Shown: positions 17,114-25,839 of the stretch, one piece after another
Layout of the letters: every line of letters begins with the position of its first letter
Numbering within the stretch: position 1 is the stretch's first letter
Source: Caulobacteraceae bacterium
GTDB taxonomy: Bacteria > Pseudomonadota > Alphaproteobacteria > Caulobacterales > Caulobacteraceae
Assembly (NCBI GenBank): GCA_019748095.1
Contig: JAIEQA010000072.1
Coordinates: 1-49,576, forward strand
Direction: 5' to 3'
DNA: 49,576 bases
Position numbers and translations under genes: made by a program
Notes under the pieces: model-generated
Databases searched by the model: none
What the model saw: only the letters and a program-made list of their open reading frames with translations
Told to the model about the DNA's origin: nothing

Positions 17114-17248
17114 TCACTGCGTGCTCTCCTCCGGCCTCGCTTCCGCATCAGCGAGCAAACCCCGCATCAGTTCCGGATCGATCAGGATCGGGACCTCGCA
17201 GAACGCGACGATCCAGCGTCGGATCAGGGCCTCGGTCTCGGTCTCCAT
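17114..17248 (-). CDS. Small hypothetical protein (44 aa)
   Basis: A short reading frame starting at ATG 17248 (METETEALIRRWIVAFCEVP) and stopping at 17114, 37 bases before the preferred start of the flavoprotein gene. GAGGA lies nine bases before the ATG. It is acidic, with no signal peptide or obvious membrane helix, and has the composition of a real protein rather than a GC-rich shadow frame. I do not recognise it. It may be a leader gene co-transcribed with the flavoprotein. Confidence 0.5.
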   Translation of the reverse strand: METETEALIRRWIVAFCEVPILIDPELMRGLLADAEARPEESTQ

Positions 17249-17441
17249 GTAGCGTCGTCCTCAAACAAAAGGCGATGCCCTTCCGTTCGTGAGAACCGGT
17301 CTGCACCCGGCCGGTTCAGCTTGACCACAGGGGACTTTTTCGAGGCAGGGTTAATGCAGGGCGATGCGGCCTTTGCCTCGCGAGGCGACCCTCGCTATAC
17401 CGCCCGGCATCCTCCGAAACTCCGCACAGGACATTAGCCGC

Positions 17442-18662
17442 ATGGCCAAGATCAAGGTCGCCAACCCCATCGTGGACATCGACGGCGACGAGATGACCCG
17501 GATCATCTGGCAGTGGATCAAGGACAAGCTGGTCTTTCCGTTCCTCGATGTCGAACTGGACTACTACGACCTTGGCATGGAGCACCGTGACGCCACCGAC
17601 GATCAGGTGACGATCGACGCCGCCCACGCGATCCAGAAGCACGGCGTCGGCGTCAAATGCGCCACCATCACCCCGGACGAGGCCCGGGTGAAGGAGTTCG
17701 GCCTCAAGAAGATGTGGAAGTCGCCGAACGGCACCATCCGCAACATCCTCGGCGGCGTCGTCTTCCGCGAGCCGATCATCTGCTCGAACGTGCCGCGTCT
17801 GGTGCCCGGCTGGACCCAGCCGATCGTGGTCGGTCGTCACGCTTTCGGCGACCAGTACAAGGCCACCGACTTCCTGTTCCCCGGCAAGGGTACACTGACG
17901 ATGAAGTTCGTCGGCGAGGACGGCGCGGTCATCGAGCATGAGGTCTACAAGGCCCCCGGTGCCGGCGTGGCCATGGGCATGTACAATCTGGACGCGTCGA
18001 TCCGCGACTTCGCCCACGCCTCGTTCAGCTATGGTCTGAACCGCAACTATCCAGTCTATCTGTCGACCAAGAACACGATCCTGAAAGCCTATGACGGCCG
18101 TTTCAAGGACATCTTCCAGGAGGTGTTCGACGCCGAATATGCTGACAAGTTCAAGGCCGCCGGCCTGACCTACGAGCACCGTCTGATCGACGACATGGTC
18201 GCTGCAGCCATCAAGTGGTCGGGTGGCTTCGTCTGGGCGTGCAAGAACTACGACGGCGACGTCCAGTCGGACGTGGTGGCGCAAGGGTTCGGCTCCCTGG
18301 GTCTGATGACCTCGGTCCTGATGACGCCGGACGGCAAGGTGATGGAGACCGAGGCCGCGCACGGCACCGTGACCCGCCACTATCGCCAGCACCAGAAGGG
18401 CGAGGCCACCTCGACCAACTCGATCGCCTCGATCTTCGCCTGGACCAGCGGCTTCAAGCACCGCGCCAAGCTGGACGGCAATGCCGAACTGGCCACCTTC
18501 GCCGCCACTCTTGAGCGGGTCGTGGTCCAGACCGTCGAGGCCGGTTACATGACCAAGGATCTGGCCCTGCTGGTCGGCGACCACCAGGGCTGGCTGACCA
18601 CCGAGGGTTTCCTCGACAAGGTGGCGGAAAACCTCAAGACGGCCCTGCCCGGCGTCGGCTGA
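17442..18662 (+). CDS. icd: NADP-dependent isocitrate dehydrogenase
   Basis: A 406-residue enzyme of the homodimeric, eukaryote-like IDH type ([20 protein letters not shown]), which converts isocitrate to 2-oxoglutarate in the TCA cycle and makes NADPH. Recognisable elements are the substrate loop [12 protein letters not shown] (about 94-105), the metal-binding region [16 protein letters not shown] (about 249-264) and [17 protein letters not shown] (about 304-320). The latter contains the HGTVTRHY coenzyme motif usual for NADP. The frame is open upstream from 17364, but the ATG at 17442 matches the family N-terminus. A strong terminator follows at 18688. Confidence 0.97.
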   Translation: MAKIKVANPIVDIDGDEMTRIIWQWIKDKLVFPFLDVELDYYDLGMEHRDATDDQVTIDAAHAIQKHGVGVKCATITPDEARVKEFGLKKMWKSPNGTIRNILGGVVFREPIICSNVPRLVPGWTQPIVVGRHAFGDQYKATDFLFPGKGTLTMKFVGEDGAVIEHEVYKAPGAGVAMGMYNLDASIRDFAHASFSYGLNRNYPVYLSTKNTILKAYDGRFKDIFQEVFDAEYADKFKAAGLTYEHRLIDDMVAAAIKWSGGFVWACKNYDGDVQSDVVAQGFGSLGLMTSVLMTPDGKVMETEAAHGTVTRHYRQHQKGEATSTNSIASIFAWTSGFKHRAKLDGNAELATFAATLERVVVQTVEAGYMTKDLALLVGDHQGWLTTEGFLDKVAENLKTALPGVG

Positions 18663-18687
18663 ACGAACTTCGGTTGAATCTTTCCAC

Positions 18688-18720
18688 CCCGCCGGAGCTT
18701 CTCCGGCGGGGTTTCGTTTG
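18688..18720 (+). terminator. Intrinsic terminator after icd
   Basis: A perfect 11-base-pair GC-rich stem (CCCCGCCGGAG at 18688-18698, CTCCGGCGGGG at 18702-18712) with a three-base loop, followed by TTTCGTTT. It lies 25 bases after the icd stop codon and separates icd from the DUF2939 pair. Confidence 0.9.
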
Positions 18721-18778
18721 AGCCGGAGCCTCCGCCGTGCATTGATGGGGGGTACGCCGGAGGAGGGGAGACCACCGC

Positions 18779-19372
18779 GTGAGACAGATATTCGGCAAAC
18801 TGCTGCTGGCCGCCCTTGTCCTGGCCGTGATCAGCTTCTTCGCGGCCCCGGCCGTGGCCTTCTTCGGCATCCGCTCGGCGGCGCAGTCGGACGATATCGC
18901 GGGGCTTCAGCGCCTCGTCGATTTCGATGCCGTCCGGAGTTCGCTCCGGCCCCAGCTTTCGGGCCGGGCCCAGGCCATGGCCCCGGCTCCCTCTTTCATG
19001 AACGACCCGATCGGGGCGGTCCGTCGCCAGTTCGAGGACGCGGCCGCCGCCCCCCTGGGCCCGGACCCGGACGCCTTTCTCACACCCGATGCCATCGACG
19101 CCCTGACCCGGGGTGAGGGCCGCTACGCGGCGGTTCGTCCGCCGCGTCCCGGCACGGACGAAGCGGCCGCGCCCTGGCCCGCACCCCGATACTGGGGGAT
19201 CAACCGCGCCCGGATGGCGGTGACGGATGAGGGCGGTTCCGACACCGTCTTCACTTTCGAACGCCGGGGGCCGTTCGAGTGGAAACTGGTCCACATCGGC
19301 CTGCCGGACGGGGCGACGCCGGTGGTCGCACCGGTCCCCGCGCGCCCTGCCGGCGAGGTGGCGAAACGATGA
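18779..19372 (+). CDS. DUF2939 family membrane-anchored protein, first copy
   Basis: A 197-residue protein from a GTG at 18779 with a strong upstream ribosome site (AGGAGGGG). An N-terminal hydrophobic helix (about 8-30) should anchor it in the inner membrane or act as a signal. The segment AAQSDDIAGLQRLVDFDAVRSSLRPQL is the characteristic DUF2939 opening. The C-terminal part (TFERRGPFEWKLVHIGLP) matches the end of the second copy downstream. Function is not known for the family. It overlaps the next gene by ATGA, so the two are translationally coupled. Confidence 0.82.
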   Translation: MRQIFGKLLLAALVLAVISFFAAPAVAFFGIRSAAQSDDIAGLQRLVDFDAVRSSLRPQLSGRAQAMAPAPSFMNDPIGAVRRQFEDAAAAPLGPDPDAFLTPDAIDALTRGEGRYAAVRPPRPGTDEAAAPWPAPRYWGINRARMAVTDEGGSDTVFTFERRGPFEWKLVHIGLPDGATPVVAPVPARPAGEVAKR

Positions 19373-19938
19373 GCCGCAGCAGCAAGGGGCTTCTGGCCTT
19401 CGGTCTGGTTGCCGTCGTCGCGGCCTTTCTGGCCATGCCGATACTTGCCGTCCGCGCCCTGGTCGCGGCGGCAAAGGCGGGCGATGAGGCGGCGCTGGAA
19501 CGGCTGGTCGATTTCCCCGCCCTGCGCGAAAGCGCCAAGACCGAACTGACCACCCGGCTGATGTCCGAGATGCGTGGGGATTCACGCAGCCACGACAGTG
19601 CCCTGGGCGGGTTGGGCATGATGCTGGCCCCCATGCTGGTCGGCGGCGCGGTAGATGCGCTCGTCAACGCCCCGACCGTGGCGGCCATGGTCCGCACGGC
19701 CGACCTGCCGGATCCCGCCCACCCTGAAGCGGTCCCGGAAGCTGAAGCGGCGGGGGAAGAGGACGATATCCGTCAGTCCTACGGCTACCGCGACCTGAAC
19801 ACCTTCGTCCTCACCCTCACCGACCCGGATCGGCCCACCGAACCGCTGAAACTCCTGTTGAAGCGTCAGGGCCTGTTCGGCTGGAAACTGGCCGGGATCG
19901 ACCTGCCGGAGGCCCGGCCCGAACCTGCCGCCGCCTAA
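19369..19938 (+). CDS. DUF2939 family membrane-anchored protein, second copy
   Basis: A 189-residue protein whose ATG at 19369 overlaps the stop of the preceding paralogue by four bases. The layout repeats: N-terminal hydrophobic helix (about 8-30), then AAAKAGDEAALERLVDFPALRESAKTEL, then a C-terminal domain ending LKRQGLFGWKLAGIDLP. The shared VDF and F-x-WKL-x-x-I-x-LP elements show a tandem duplication. The middle carries a Gly/Met-rich stretch and an acidic Glu/Ala linker (PEAEAAGEEDD). Its stop overlaps the stop of the convergent DUF885 gene. No function can be assigned. Confidence 0.82.
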   Translation: MSRSSKGLLAFGLVAVVAAFLAMPILAVRALVAAAKAGDEAALERLVDFPALRESAKTELTTRLMSEMRGDSRSHDSALGGLGMMLAPMLVGGAVDALVNAPTVAAMVRTADLPDPAHPEAVPEAEAAGEEDDIRQSYGYRDLNTFVLTLTDPDRPTEPLKLLLKRQGLFGWKLAGIDLPEARPEPAAA

Positions 19939-21713
19939 CGCTGCCCGGCCACCCAGGCCTCCATGCGCCGGTCCAGCAGGTCCAGCGGCAGGGGGCCGTC
20001 GACCAGCAGGGTGTCATGGAAGTCGCGGACATTGAACCGGTCGCCCAGCGCCGTCTCCGCCCGGGTGCGGATGGCCCGCAGCCGGATCTCGCCGATCTTG
20101 TAGGCCAGGGCCTGGCCCGGCCAGCCGATGTAGCGCTGCAGTTCGGTCTCGATATTGTGGGGGGCCAGGGCCGAGTTTTCAGCGAAACAGCGCCGGGCCT
20201 CGTCCACGGTCCAGCCCATCCAGTGCATGCCGGTGTCGGCGACCAGACGGCAGGCCCGCCACATCTCGTAGGACAGACGGCCGAACCGTTCCTCGGGCGT
20301 CCGGTAGAACCCCATCTCCTCGCCGAGGAACTCGGCATACAGGCCCCAGCCCTCGCTGAAGGCGGTCACGCCGGTATTGCGCCGGAAATACGGTCCCTCG
20401 GCCGCCTCCTGCTGCAGGGCGATCTGCAGGTGATGGCCGGGCACGGCCTCGTGCAGGGTCAGGGCGGGCAGTTCGTAGAGCGGGCGCTGGTCCAGCCGGC
20501 CCGTGTTGACGATGTAGCCGCCGGGCACGCCGTCGGCCAGCGAGCCGCTGTTGTATCGTCCCGTTGTATAGGTCGCCTCGATCGCTTCCGGCACCGGCCG
20601 GACGTCATAGGTCAGGCGCGGCAGGGTGCGGAACAGGGCGGGCAGGCCGCCGTCCGCCCGTTTGGACATCTCCGAGGCCTTCTCCAGCAACTCCTCGCGC
20701 GAGGTGGCGTAGAAGCGGGGATCGGTGCGCAGATGGGTCAGGAAACCGGCGAAATCCCCGGTCCAGCCGGCGGCCCGCATCTCGGTCTCCATCCGGGCGC
20801 GAATGCGGGCGACCTCCTCCACCCCGATCCGGTGGATCTCGTCCGGCGTGAGGTCGGTGGTCGTATAGCTGCGGGCCTCGAAGGCGTAGTAGTCCCGGCC
20901 GCCGGGTCGTGAACCGATGCCGACCTCGGGCAGGGCAGCGGGCAGGTATTCGCCCTCGACGAAGGCGAGCCAGGCCCGGCGGCGCGGGACGATCCGGTCG
21001 GCCACGATGGCGGCCGCCCGGGCGCGGACATCGGCCTGCTCCGTCGGCGACATCGAAGCCGGCAGGGTGGCGAAGGGTTGCAGCAGGGGATCGGTCCCGG
21101 GCGTGAAGGCGGCCTCGTTGCGCAGCGACACGAGAAAGCTCTCGACCACCGAGCGTGGCTGGGTGAAGCCGGTTTCCAGCCCTCGCCGCGCGTTGGCCAG
21201 TTCCTGGTCATAGAGCGTCGCCAGTCCGGCCAGCCGGTCCAGCCAGGCCTGCGCATCGGCCGCGCCGGTGATCCGGGTGGACGAGGCCAGATAGCTCGCC
21301 GTCTGTCCGGGCCCGCCTTCCGAATTGAAGGCGAGGCGACCCGAGTCGTACCGGATGGCCTCGACCGACCGGTCGAGGACCCAGGTCAGGAAGTCCAGGT
21401 TCAGCCGGTCTCCGGACGACAGCCCCTCCACGGGGATCGCGGCGGCGCGCGCCCGGAAGGCCTCGAGCGGGGCCTGACGCGCGACCTCTGCAGCGCGGGA
21501 AACGTCCGGCAGTCGGGACTTGGCCGCAAGGTCGCCCTCCCGCCCCGCGGCGACGGGATTGTTGGCCTTCAGGAAGGCCTCATAGTCGCTCAGCAGGGTG
21601 GCGAGCGCCGGGCTCGGGGCGGTCGCGACCGCCGGGGCCGATTGGGCCATGGCCGGGAGCGCGCAGCTGGACAGCAGGAGGGCGGCGATGCCGATGGTGG
21701 CGATGCGGTTCAT
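19935..21713 (-). CDS. DUF885 family protein, second paralogue
   Basis: The preferred ATG at 21713 gives 592 residues with a signal sequence MNRIATIGIAALLLSSCALPAM. LSSC at residue 17 fits a lipobox, so it may be a lipoprotein; cleavage after AMAQ by signal peptidase I is the alternative. It carries the family motif LHEAVPGHHLQ and AFSEGWGLYAEF, as in the copy at 14328, with a similar C-terminal ALGDRFNVRDFHD. A metallopeptidase-like activity is suspected but unproven for this family. An in-frame start at 21773 would put extra residues before the signal peptide and is unlikely. Confidence 0.9.
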   Translation of the reverse strand: MNRIATIGIAALLLSSCALPAMAQSAPAVATAPSPALATLLSDYEAFLKANNPVAAGREGDLAAKSRLPDVSRAAEVARQAPLEAFRARAAAIPVEGLSSGDRLNLDFLTWVLDRSVEAIRYDSGRLAFNSEGGPGQTASYLASSTRITGAADAQAWLDRLAGLATLYDQELANARRGLETGFTQPRSVVESFLVSLRNEAAFTPGTDPLLQPFATLPASMSPTEQADVRARAAAIVADRIVPRRRAWLAFVEGEYLPAALPEVGIGSRPGGRDYYAFEARSYTTTDLTPDEIHRIGVEEVARIRARMETEMRAAGWTGDFAGFLTHLRTDPRFYATSREELLEKASEMSKRADGGLPALFRTLPRLTYDVRPVPEAIEATYTTGRYNSGSLADGVPGGYIVNTGRLDQRPLYELPALTLHEAVPGHHLQIALQQEAAEGPYFRRNTGVTAFSEGWGLYAEFLGEEMGFYRTPEERFGRLSYEMWRACRLVADTGMHWMGWTVDEARRCFAENSALAPHNIETELQRYIGWPGQALAYKIGEIRLRAIRTRAETALGDRFNVRDFHDTLLVDGPLPLDLLDRRMEAWVAGQR

Positions 21714-21779
21714 GAAAGGTCCCTGGGCGAAGACAGCATGGGGAAGGAACCGCGGCCCGCCGTCAATGGCCACGCTCGC

Positions 21780-23444
21780 TCAGGATGACCTCAGTCCGCT
21801 GATCGTCCGGTTGGGGGCGATGTCCTCGGCCGAGGTGATCAGGTGAATCAAGGCGGGGACGCCGCCGGGGCGGGCCGCATCCCGCGCGGCCTGAAGCGCG
21901 GCAGGAAAATCGGCGGTCGTCTCGCAGCGGATGCCGAAGGCCCCGAAGGCCTCAGCATATCGAACGAAGTCGGGGTTCTTCAGGTCGGTGGCCATGACCC
22001 GGCGGGGATAGTGCCCCTCCTGATGCATCCGGATGGTGCCGTAGGTGCCGTTGTCGACGACGATGACGATCGTGTTGATGCCGTGCTGGACGGCGGTGGC
22101 CAGTTCCTGTCCGGTCATCAGGAAGTCGCCGTCGCCGGCAACGCAGATGACCTCACGGTCCGGATACAGGGACTTGGCGGCAACAGCGGCCGGGTAGCCA
22201 TAGCCCATGGCCCCCGAGGTTGGGGCCAGCTGGGTGCGGCAGGCGCGGTGGCGGTAGAAGCGGTGCAGCCAGGCGGCGAAATTGCCGGCCCCGTTGGTGA
22301 CCATGGCGGTGGGCGGCAGGACCTGACCCAGATGGGCCATGCATTCGCTCATATTGACCGCGCCGGTGACGGGCACCGGGGTCGAGAAGGTCTGATAATG
22401 GGCGTGGGCGGCCGTCGCCTGATCGTGCCAGCTGCGGCCAGGCTCCAGCGTCGACAGGGCGTGGGCGGCCAGGCTGTTGTCGGCGGTGGCGCTGATCAAC
22501 GGCGTCCAGACCCGGCCCAGCTCCTCCGCGCCCGGGTGGATATGGACCAGGGTGCGGGCCGTGTGGTCGCGGGTGAACAGGGTGTAGCCCTGGGTCGGGT
22601 TCTCGCCCAGCCGGGCCCCGACCGCGATCAGCAGGTCGGCGTCCTTCGCCCGCTGCATCAGCTGGGGATTGCAGCCCAGACCGAGGTCGCCCGCATAGTT
22701 TGACCGGTCGTTGGACAGGATGTCTTTCCGGCGGAACGACAGGGCGACGGGCAGGCCCAGACGTTCAGACCAGTCACCGATGGCCCTGGCCGCCTCTTCG
22801 GTCCAGCCGGAGCCGCCCAGAACCAGCAGGGGGCGCTCCGCCTTCGACAGGCGCTCGCCCAGATCGGCGAGGAAGGCGGGATCGAGACCGGCGCGGGCCG
22901 GCACCACCGGCCGGAGCGGTTCGGGCCCGCCCGGTTCATGCAGCAGATCCTCGGGCAGGGCGATGACGACCGGCCCCATCCGGCCCTGCAAGGCGGTGGC
23001 GAAGGCCCGTTCGACGATTTCGACCGTGCGTTCGGGGCTTTCGATCTCGGTCGCCCATTTGGCGAGGCCGCCGAAGACCTCACGGTAGTCGACCTCCTGA
23101 AACGCGCCCCGGCCCCGGTCGGACAGGGCGATCTGGCCGACGAACAGGATCATCGGGGTTGAGTCCTGATGGGCGGTATGCACGCCGATCGAGGCATGGG
23201 TCGCACCGGGCCCCCGCGTGACCATGCAGATGCCGGGTCGACCGGTCAGTTTGCCATACGCCTCGGCCATATTGGCGGCCCCGGCCTCATGGCGGCAGGT
23301 GACGACCTCGATCTCCGGGTGGTCGACCAGGGCATCGAGGACGGCCAGATAGCTCTCTCCAGGGACGCAAAAGACCCGCGTCACGCCGTTGAGCGCGAGG
23401 GTCTCGACAAGGCGGCGGGCGGCGGTTCCGGCGGGCTGGGTCAT
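21780..23444 (-). CDS. Thiamine diphosphate enzyme, acetolactate synthase/oxalyl-CoA decarboxylase-like
   Basis: A 554-residue protein of the three-domain ThDP family. The ATG at 23444 has AGGTGAG five bases upstream. The N-terminal pyrimidine domain contains the catalytic glutamate in TCRHEAGAANMAEAYGKLTG. The central domain spans about 190-330. The C-terminal domain has the ThDP/Mg motif GDGDFLMTGQEL...VVDNGTYGTIRMHQE. Family members decarboxylate 2-oxo acids and join or release the product. There is no regulatory IlvH/IlvN subunit gene beside it. A catabolic or peripheral role, rather than branched-chain amino-acid synthesis, is therefore likelier. Substrate cannot be set from sequence. 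Confidence 0.88.
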   Translation of the reverse strand: MTQPAGTAARRLVETLALNGVTRVFCVPGESYLAVLDALVDHPEIEVVTCRHEAGAANMAEAYGKLTGRPGICMVTRGPGATHASIGVHTAHQDSTPMILFVGQIALSDRGRGAFQEVDYREVFGGLAKWATEIESPERTVEIVERAFATALQGRMGPVVIALPEDLLHEPGGPEPLRPVVPARAGLDPAFLADLGERLSKAERPLLVLGGSGWTEEAARAIGDWSERLGLPVALSFRRKDILSNDRSNYAGDLGLGCNPQLMQRAKDADLLIAVGARLGENPTQGYTLFTRDHTARTLVHIHPGAEELGRVWTPLISATADNSLAAHALSTLEPGRSWHDQATAAHAHYQTFSTPVPVTGAVNMSECMAHLGQVLPPTAMVTNGAGNFAAWLHRFYRHRACRTQLAPTSGAMGYGYPAAVAAKSLYPDREVICVAGDGDFLMTGQELATAVQHGINTIVIVVDNGTYGTIRMHQEGHYPRRVMATDLKNPDFVRYAEAFGAFGIRCETTADFPAALQAARDAARPGGVPALIHLITSAEDIAPNRTISGLRSS

Positions 23445-23568
23445 GACCACTCACCTAGCAGAACTCGCAGCGGGCTGGCGACCGCAGCGCGCGGGCGATC
23501 CGTTCGGAGACGATGCAACCGCTCGGAAAGCGCTGCGTTAGAGGAGCTTCGCTGCAAGGAAGTCCCCC

Positions 23569-23706
23569 ATGAAAAAGATCCTGACCCTCACGCTGGTTGC
23601 CGCCGCCCTGGCCGTTTCGGCCTGCAACACGCTTTCCGGTGCCGGTCGTGACGTCCAGGCCGTCGGTTCGGTCGTGACCACGACGGCGGAAGACGCCAAG
23701 AACTGA
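23569..23706 (+). CDS. Entericidin A/B-like small lipoprotein
   Basis: A 45-residue protein (MKKILTLTLVAAALAVSAC) with a lipobox at C19 followed by NTLSGAGRDVQAVGSVVTTTAEDAKN, the pattern of entericidin-family lipoproteins. Entericidins are small envelope lipoproteins of a stress-linked antidote/toxin pair in enterobacteria; in alphaproteobacteria single copies are common and their role is unclear. AAGGAAG precedes the ATG by a few bases. A strong hairpin follows the stop. Confidence 0.85.
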   Translation: MKKILTLTLVAAALAVSACNTLSGAGRDVQAVGSVVTTTAEDAKN

Positions 23707-23732
23707 TCCACGGATCATTCCGGACGATCAAT

Positions 23733-23765
23733 GAAGCCCGCCGGGACCCGGCGGGCTTCTGTCGT
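23733..23765. terminator. Terminator hairpin between entericidin and autotransporter genes
   Basis: The arms GAAGCCCGCCGGG (23733-23745) and CCCGGCGGGCTTC (23747-23759) are perfectly complementary and form a very stable hairpin. The right arm runs into TTCTGTCGTT. It sits 26 bases after the entericidin stop and 107 bases before the autotransporter gene. Confidence 0.85.
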
Positions 23766-23865
23766 TCCGGCGTCCCGTCCAAACCTGACGGCATCAGGCG
23801 TTCACGCTTGAAAACGGACATTTCCCTGTTATCGAGGCCGACCTTTCAGTCTGACGTCGGGGAAC

Positions 23866-25827
23866 GTGTTGAAAAAAGCTCTGTTGGCGGCCGCAAGCGC
23901 GGCTGTGTTGTCCACGCTCGGGACGGGGGCATCCGCCCAGTCCGGACCAACGGAGAATAGCTGGAACCTGCGTCTGATCGGTGCCGGGGCGGCCCATGAC
24001 CGGGGATATACCGGCGCGGGTGTGACCGTCGGGGTGATCGACAGCGGTCTCGATGCGACCCACCCCGAGTTCCGGGGACGGATCGCCTATTCGGTCGACG
24101 GCGCTACCGGTGAACCGGTGACCGAGGATCCGGGTGAGCACGGGACCCATGTGTCCGGCATCATCGCTGCGGCCCGGGACGGTCGGGGCACGCAAGGGGT
24201 GGCCTTCGGCGCGCGGCTGGCAATTCTGGGCCTCGCCGGCGAGGACGAAGCCGAGATCGACGCGATTGTTGGGGATCTGGTCCGGGCGGGTCTGCAGAAC
24301 GGCGCCAGGGTCTTCAACAACTCATGGGGGTTTGACTTCTATATCGGGTCAGCCTCGGGCCAGACCGCCTTCAGAAGGACCATGGTCGAGCAGACGGCCG
24401 GCTATCGGGAAGCGGTGGCGCAAGGCGCGATCGTGGTCTTCTCGACCGGCAACGAGAGCCAGCTTCAACCCAATGTGCAGGCGGGTTTGCCCTTTTATGC
24501 GCCTGACCTGAAGCCGAACTGGCTGGCGGTCACGGCGGTCGGGCCCTCGGGGACCCTGGCCGGCTATGCCAACCAGTGCGGCCGGGCGGCGGAATGGTGT
24601 CTGGCGGCACCGGGGGGCGACTTCCCCGATGAGGGACAGACCGCCGAACAGACCATGATCGTTTCGACCCTGCCCGGCGGGGGCTACGGCTCCATGGCCG
24701 GGACCTCCATGGCCGCGCCGCATGTCACGGGGGCGGTGGCGATTGCGCTGGAGATGTTCCCGGAGGCGTCCGGCGCGGAACTGACCCGGCTGACGCTGGC
24801 GACGGCGACCGACGTGGGCGCCGCCGGCATCGATGTCGAGTACGGCTGGGGGCTGCTGAATATCGAGAACCTGGCCATGACGCGCGATGCGGTCGCGGCC
24901 TCGACCTTCGCCAACGGCTTCTGGGCTGCGAACCGGGGGCAGGTCGCGCTGATCCGGACCCTCGACTCGCGCATGAGCGCAGAGGCCGACGGCGGGGCCT
25001 GGGGCGCGGTCCTCGCCGCGCGGGCGGATCACGATGCGACGGGGTCGGCCAACGGCGCGGACGCCGACAGCCTTGGCTTCGTCACCGGGTTTGACCTCGC
25101 GGCCAGCGGGGACGCCACGCTGGGACTGGCCTTCTCCTATGTCCGCACGGAGATGGAGGAAGCAGGGGGACGGAACGAGGCGACGGTCGAGGCGCTCGGT
25201 CTGTCCGGCTATGGCGCGGTTCGTCGCGGGACCTGGTTCGCGCGGGGCGCGTCGGGGGTGGAGGTCGTGAACTACACCTTCAGCCGGGGCTCGATCCTCG
25301 GGGCTGCGGGTACGGTGCTTGAAGGCCAGGGACTGACCGGCCGGGCCAACGGCGATGGCTATTCGGCCTGGGTCGATGGGCGGATCGGCGTGGCCGTACC
25401 GTTCGCCGGGGCCGAGCTTCGCCCCTTCGTACATGGCCGGATCCAGCGGGTGCTGCTCGATGCCTTTGAAGAGACGGCCGATATCTTCAGCCTGTCGGTG
25501 CGTGAGATTGACCAGACCCGGGTCGAGGCCGGGCCGGGTGTGGAAATGGCCTTTGCGCCCGTCGCGGTGGGCCCGGCGACCCTGAGCGGCGAGGTCGGGG
25601 CCCGCTATGCCTTCAGCACCGGCGACGACACTTTCGAGACGCCGGCCGCGTTCCTCGGCTCGCCGGTTCCCGGGGGCGTCGGGTCGCTGGGCGATGCGGC
25701 GACCGTGTCCGGGACCCTGCGGGCCCGGTTCGGAGAGCGGCTGGAGGCCGGTATCGAGGGCTTCTGGTCGGTGTCCGACCGGGCGGATCAGGGAGGGCTG
25801 GCGATCGGCGCCCGCCTGCGCTTCTGA
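23866..25827 (+). CDS. Subtilisin-like serine protease autotransporter (type V secretion)
   Basis: A 653-residue protein with a signal peptide (LKKALLAAASAAVLSTLGTGASAQ), an S8 protease domain (about 30-340) and a C-terminal beta-barrel of about 280 residues ending in RLRF. The catalytic triad is D59 (VIDSGLD), H92 (EHGTHVSG) and S281 (GTSMAAPHVTG), with oxyanion N196. Such proteins carry their protease through the outer membrane. The start may be the GTG at 23866 or the TTG one codon later, which is better spaced from GGGGA. The passenger is short, so the protease may stay surface-bound. Confidence 0.92.
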   Translation: MLKKALLAAASAAVLSTLGTGASAQSGPTENSWNLRLIGAGAAHDRGYTGAGVTVGVIDSGLDATHPEFRGRIAYSVDGATGEPVTEDPGEHGTHVSGIIAAARDGRGTQGVAFGARLAILGLAGEDEAEIDAIVGDLVRAGLQNGARVFNNSWGFDFYIGSASGQTAFRRTMVEQTAGYREAVAQGAIVVFSTGNESQLQPNVQAGLPFYAPDLKPNWLAVTAVGPSGTLAGYANQCGRAAEWCLAAPGGDFPDEGQTAEQTMIVSTLPGGGYGSMAGTSMAAPHVTGAVAIALEMFPEASGAELTRLTLATATDVGAAGIDVEYGWGLLNIENLAMTRDAVAASTFANGFWAANRGQVALIRTLDSRMSAEADGGAWGAVLAARADHDATGSANGADADSLGFVTGFDLAASGDATLGLAFSYVRTEMEEAGGRNEATVEALGLSGYGAVRRGTWFARGASGVEVVNYTFSRGSILGAAGTVLEGQGLTGRANGDGYSAWVDGRIGVAVPFAGAELRPFVHGRIQRVLLDAFEETADIFSLSVREIDQTRVEAGPGVEMAFAPVAVGPATLSGEVGARYAFSTGDDTFETPAAFLGSPVPGGVGSLGDAATVSGTLRARFGERLEAGIEGFWSVSDRADQGGLAIGARLRF

Positions 25828-25839
25828 CGCGGGGCCCGC

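Noticed and set aside
23866..25827. Autotransporter as part of a contact-dependent inhibition or defence system
   Set aside because: It has an intact subtilase triad and a classical C-terminal barrel, with no immunity-like gene beside it.
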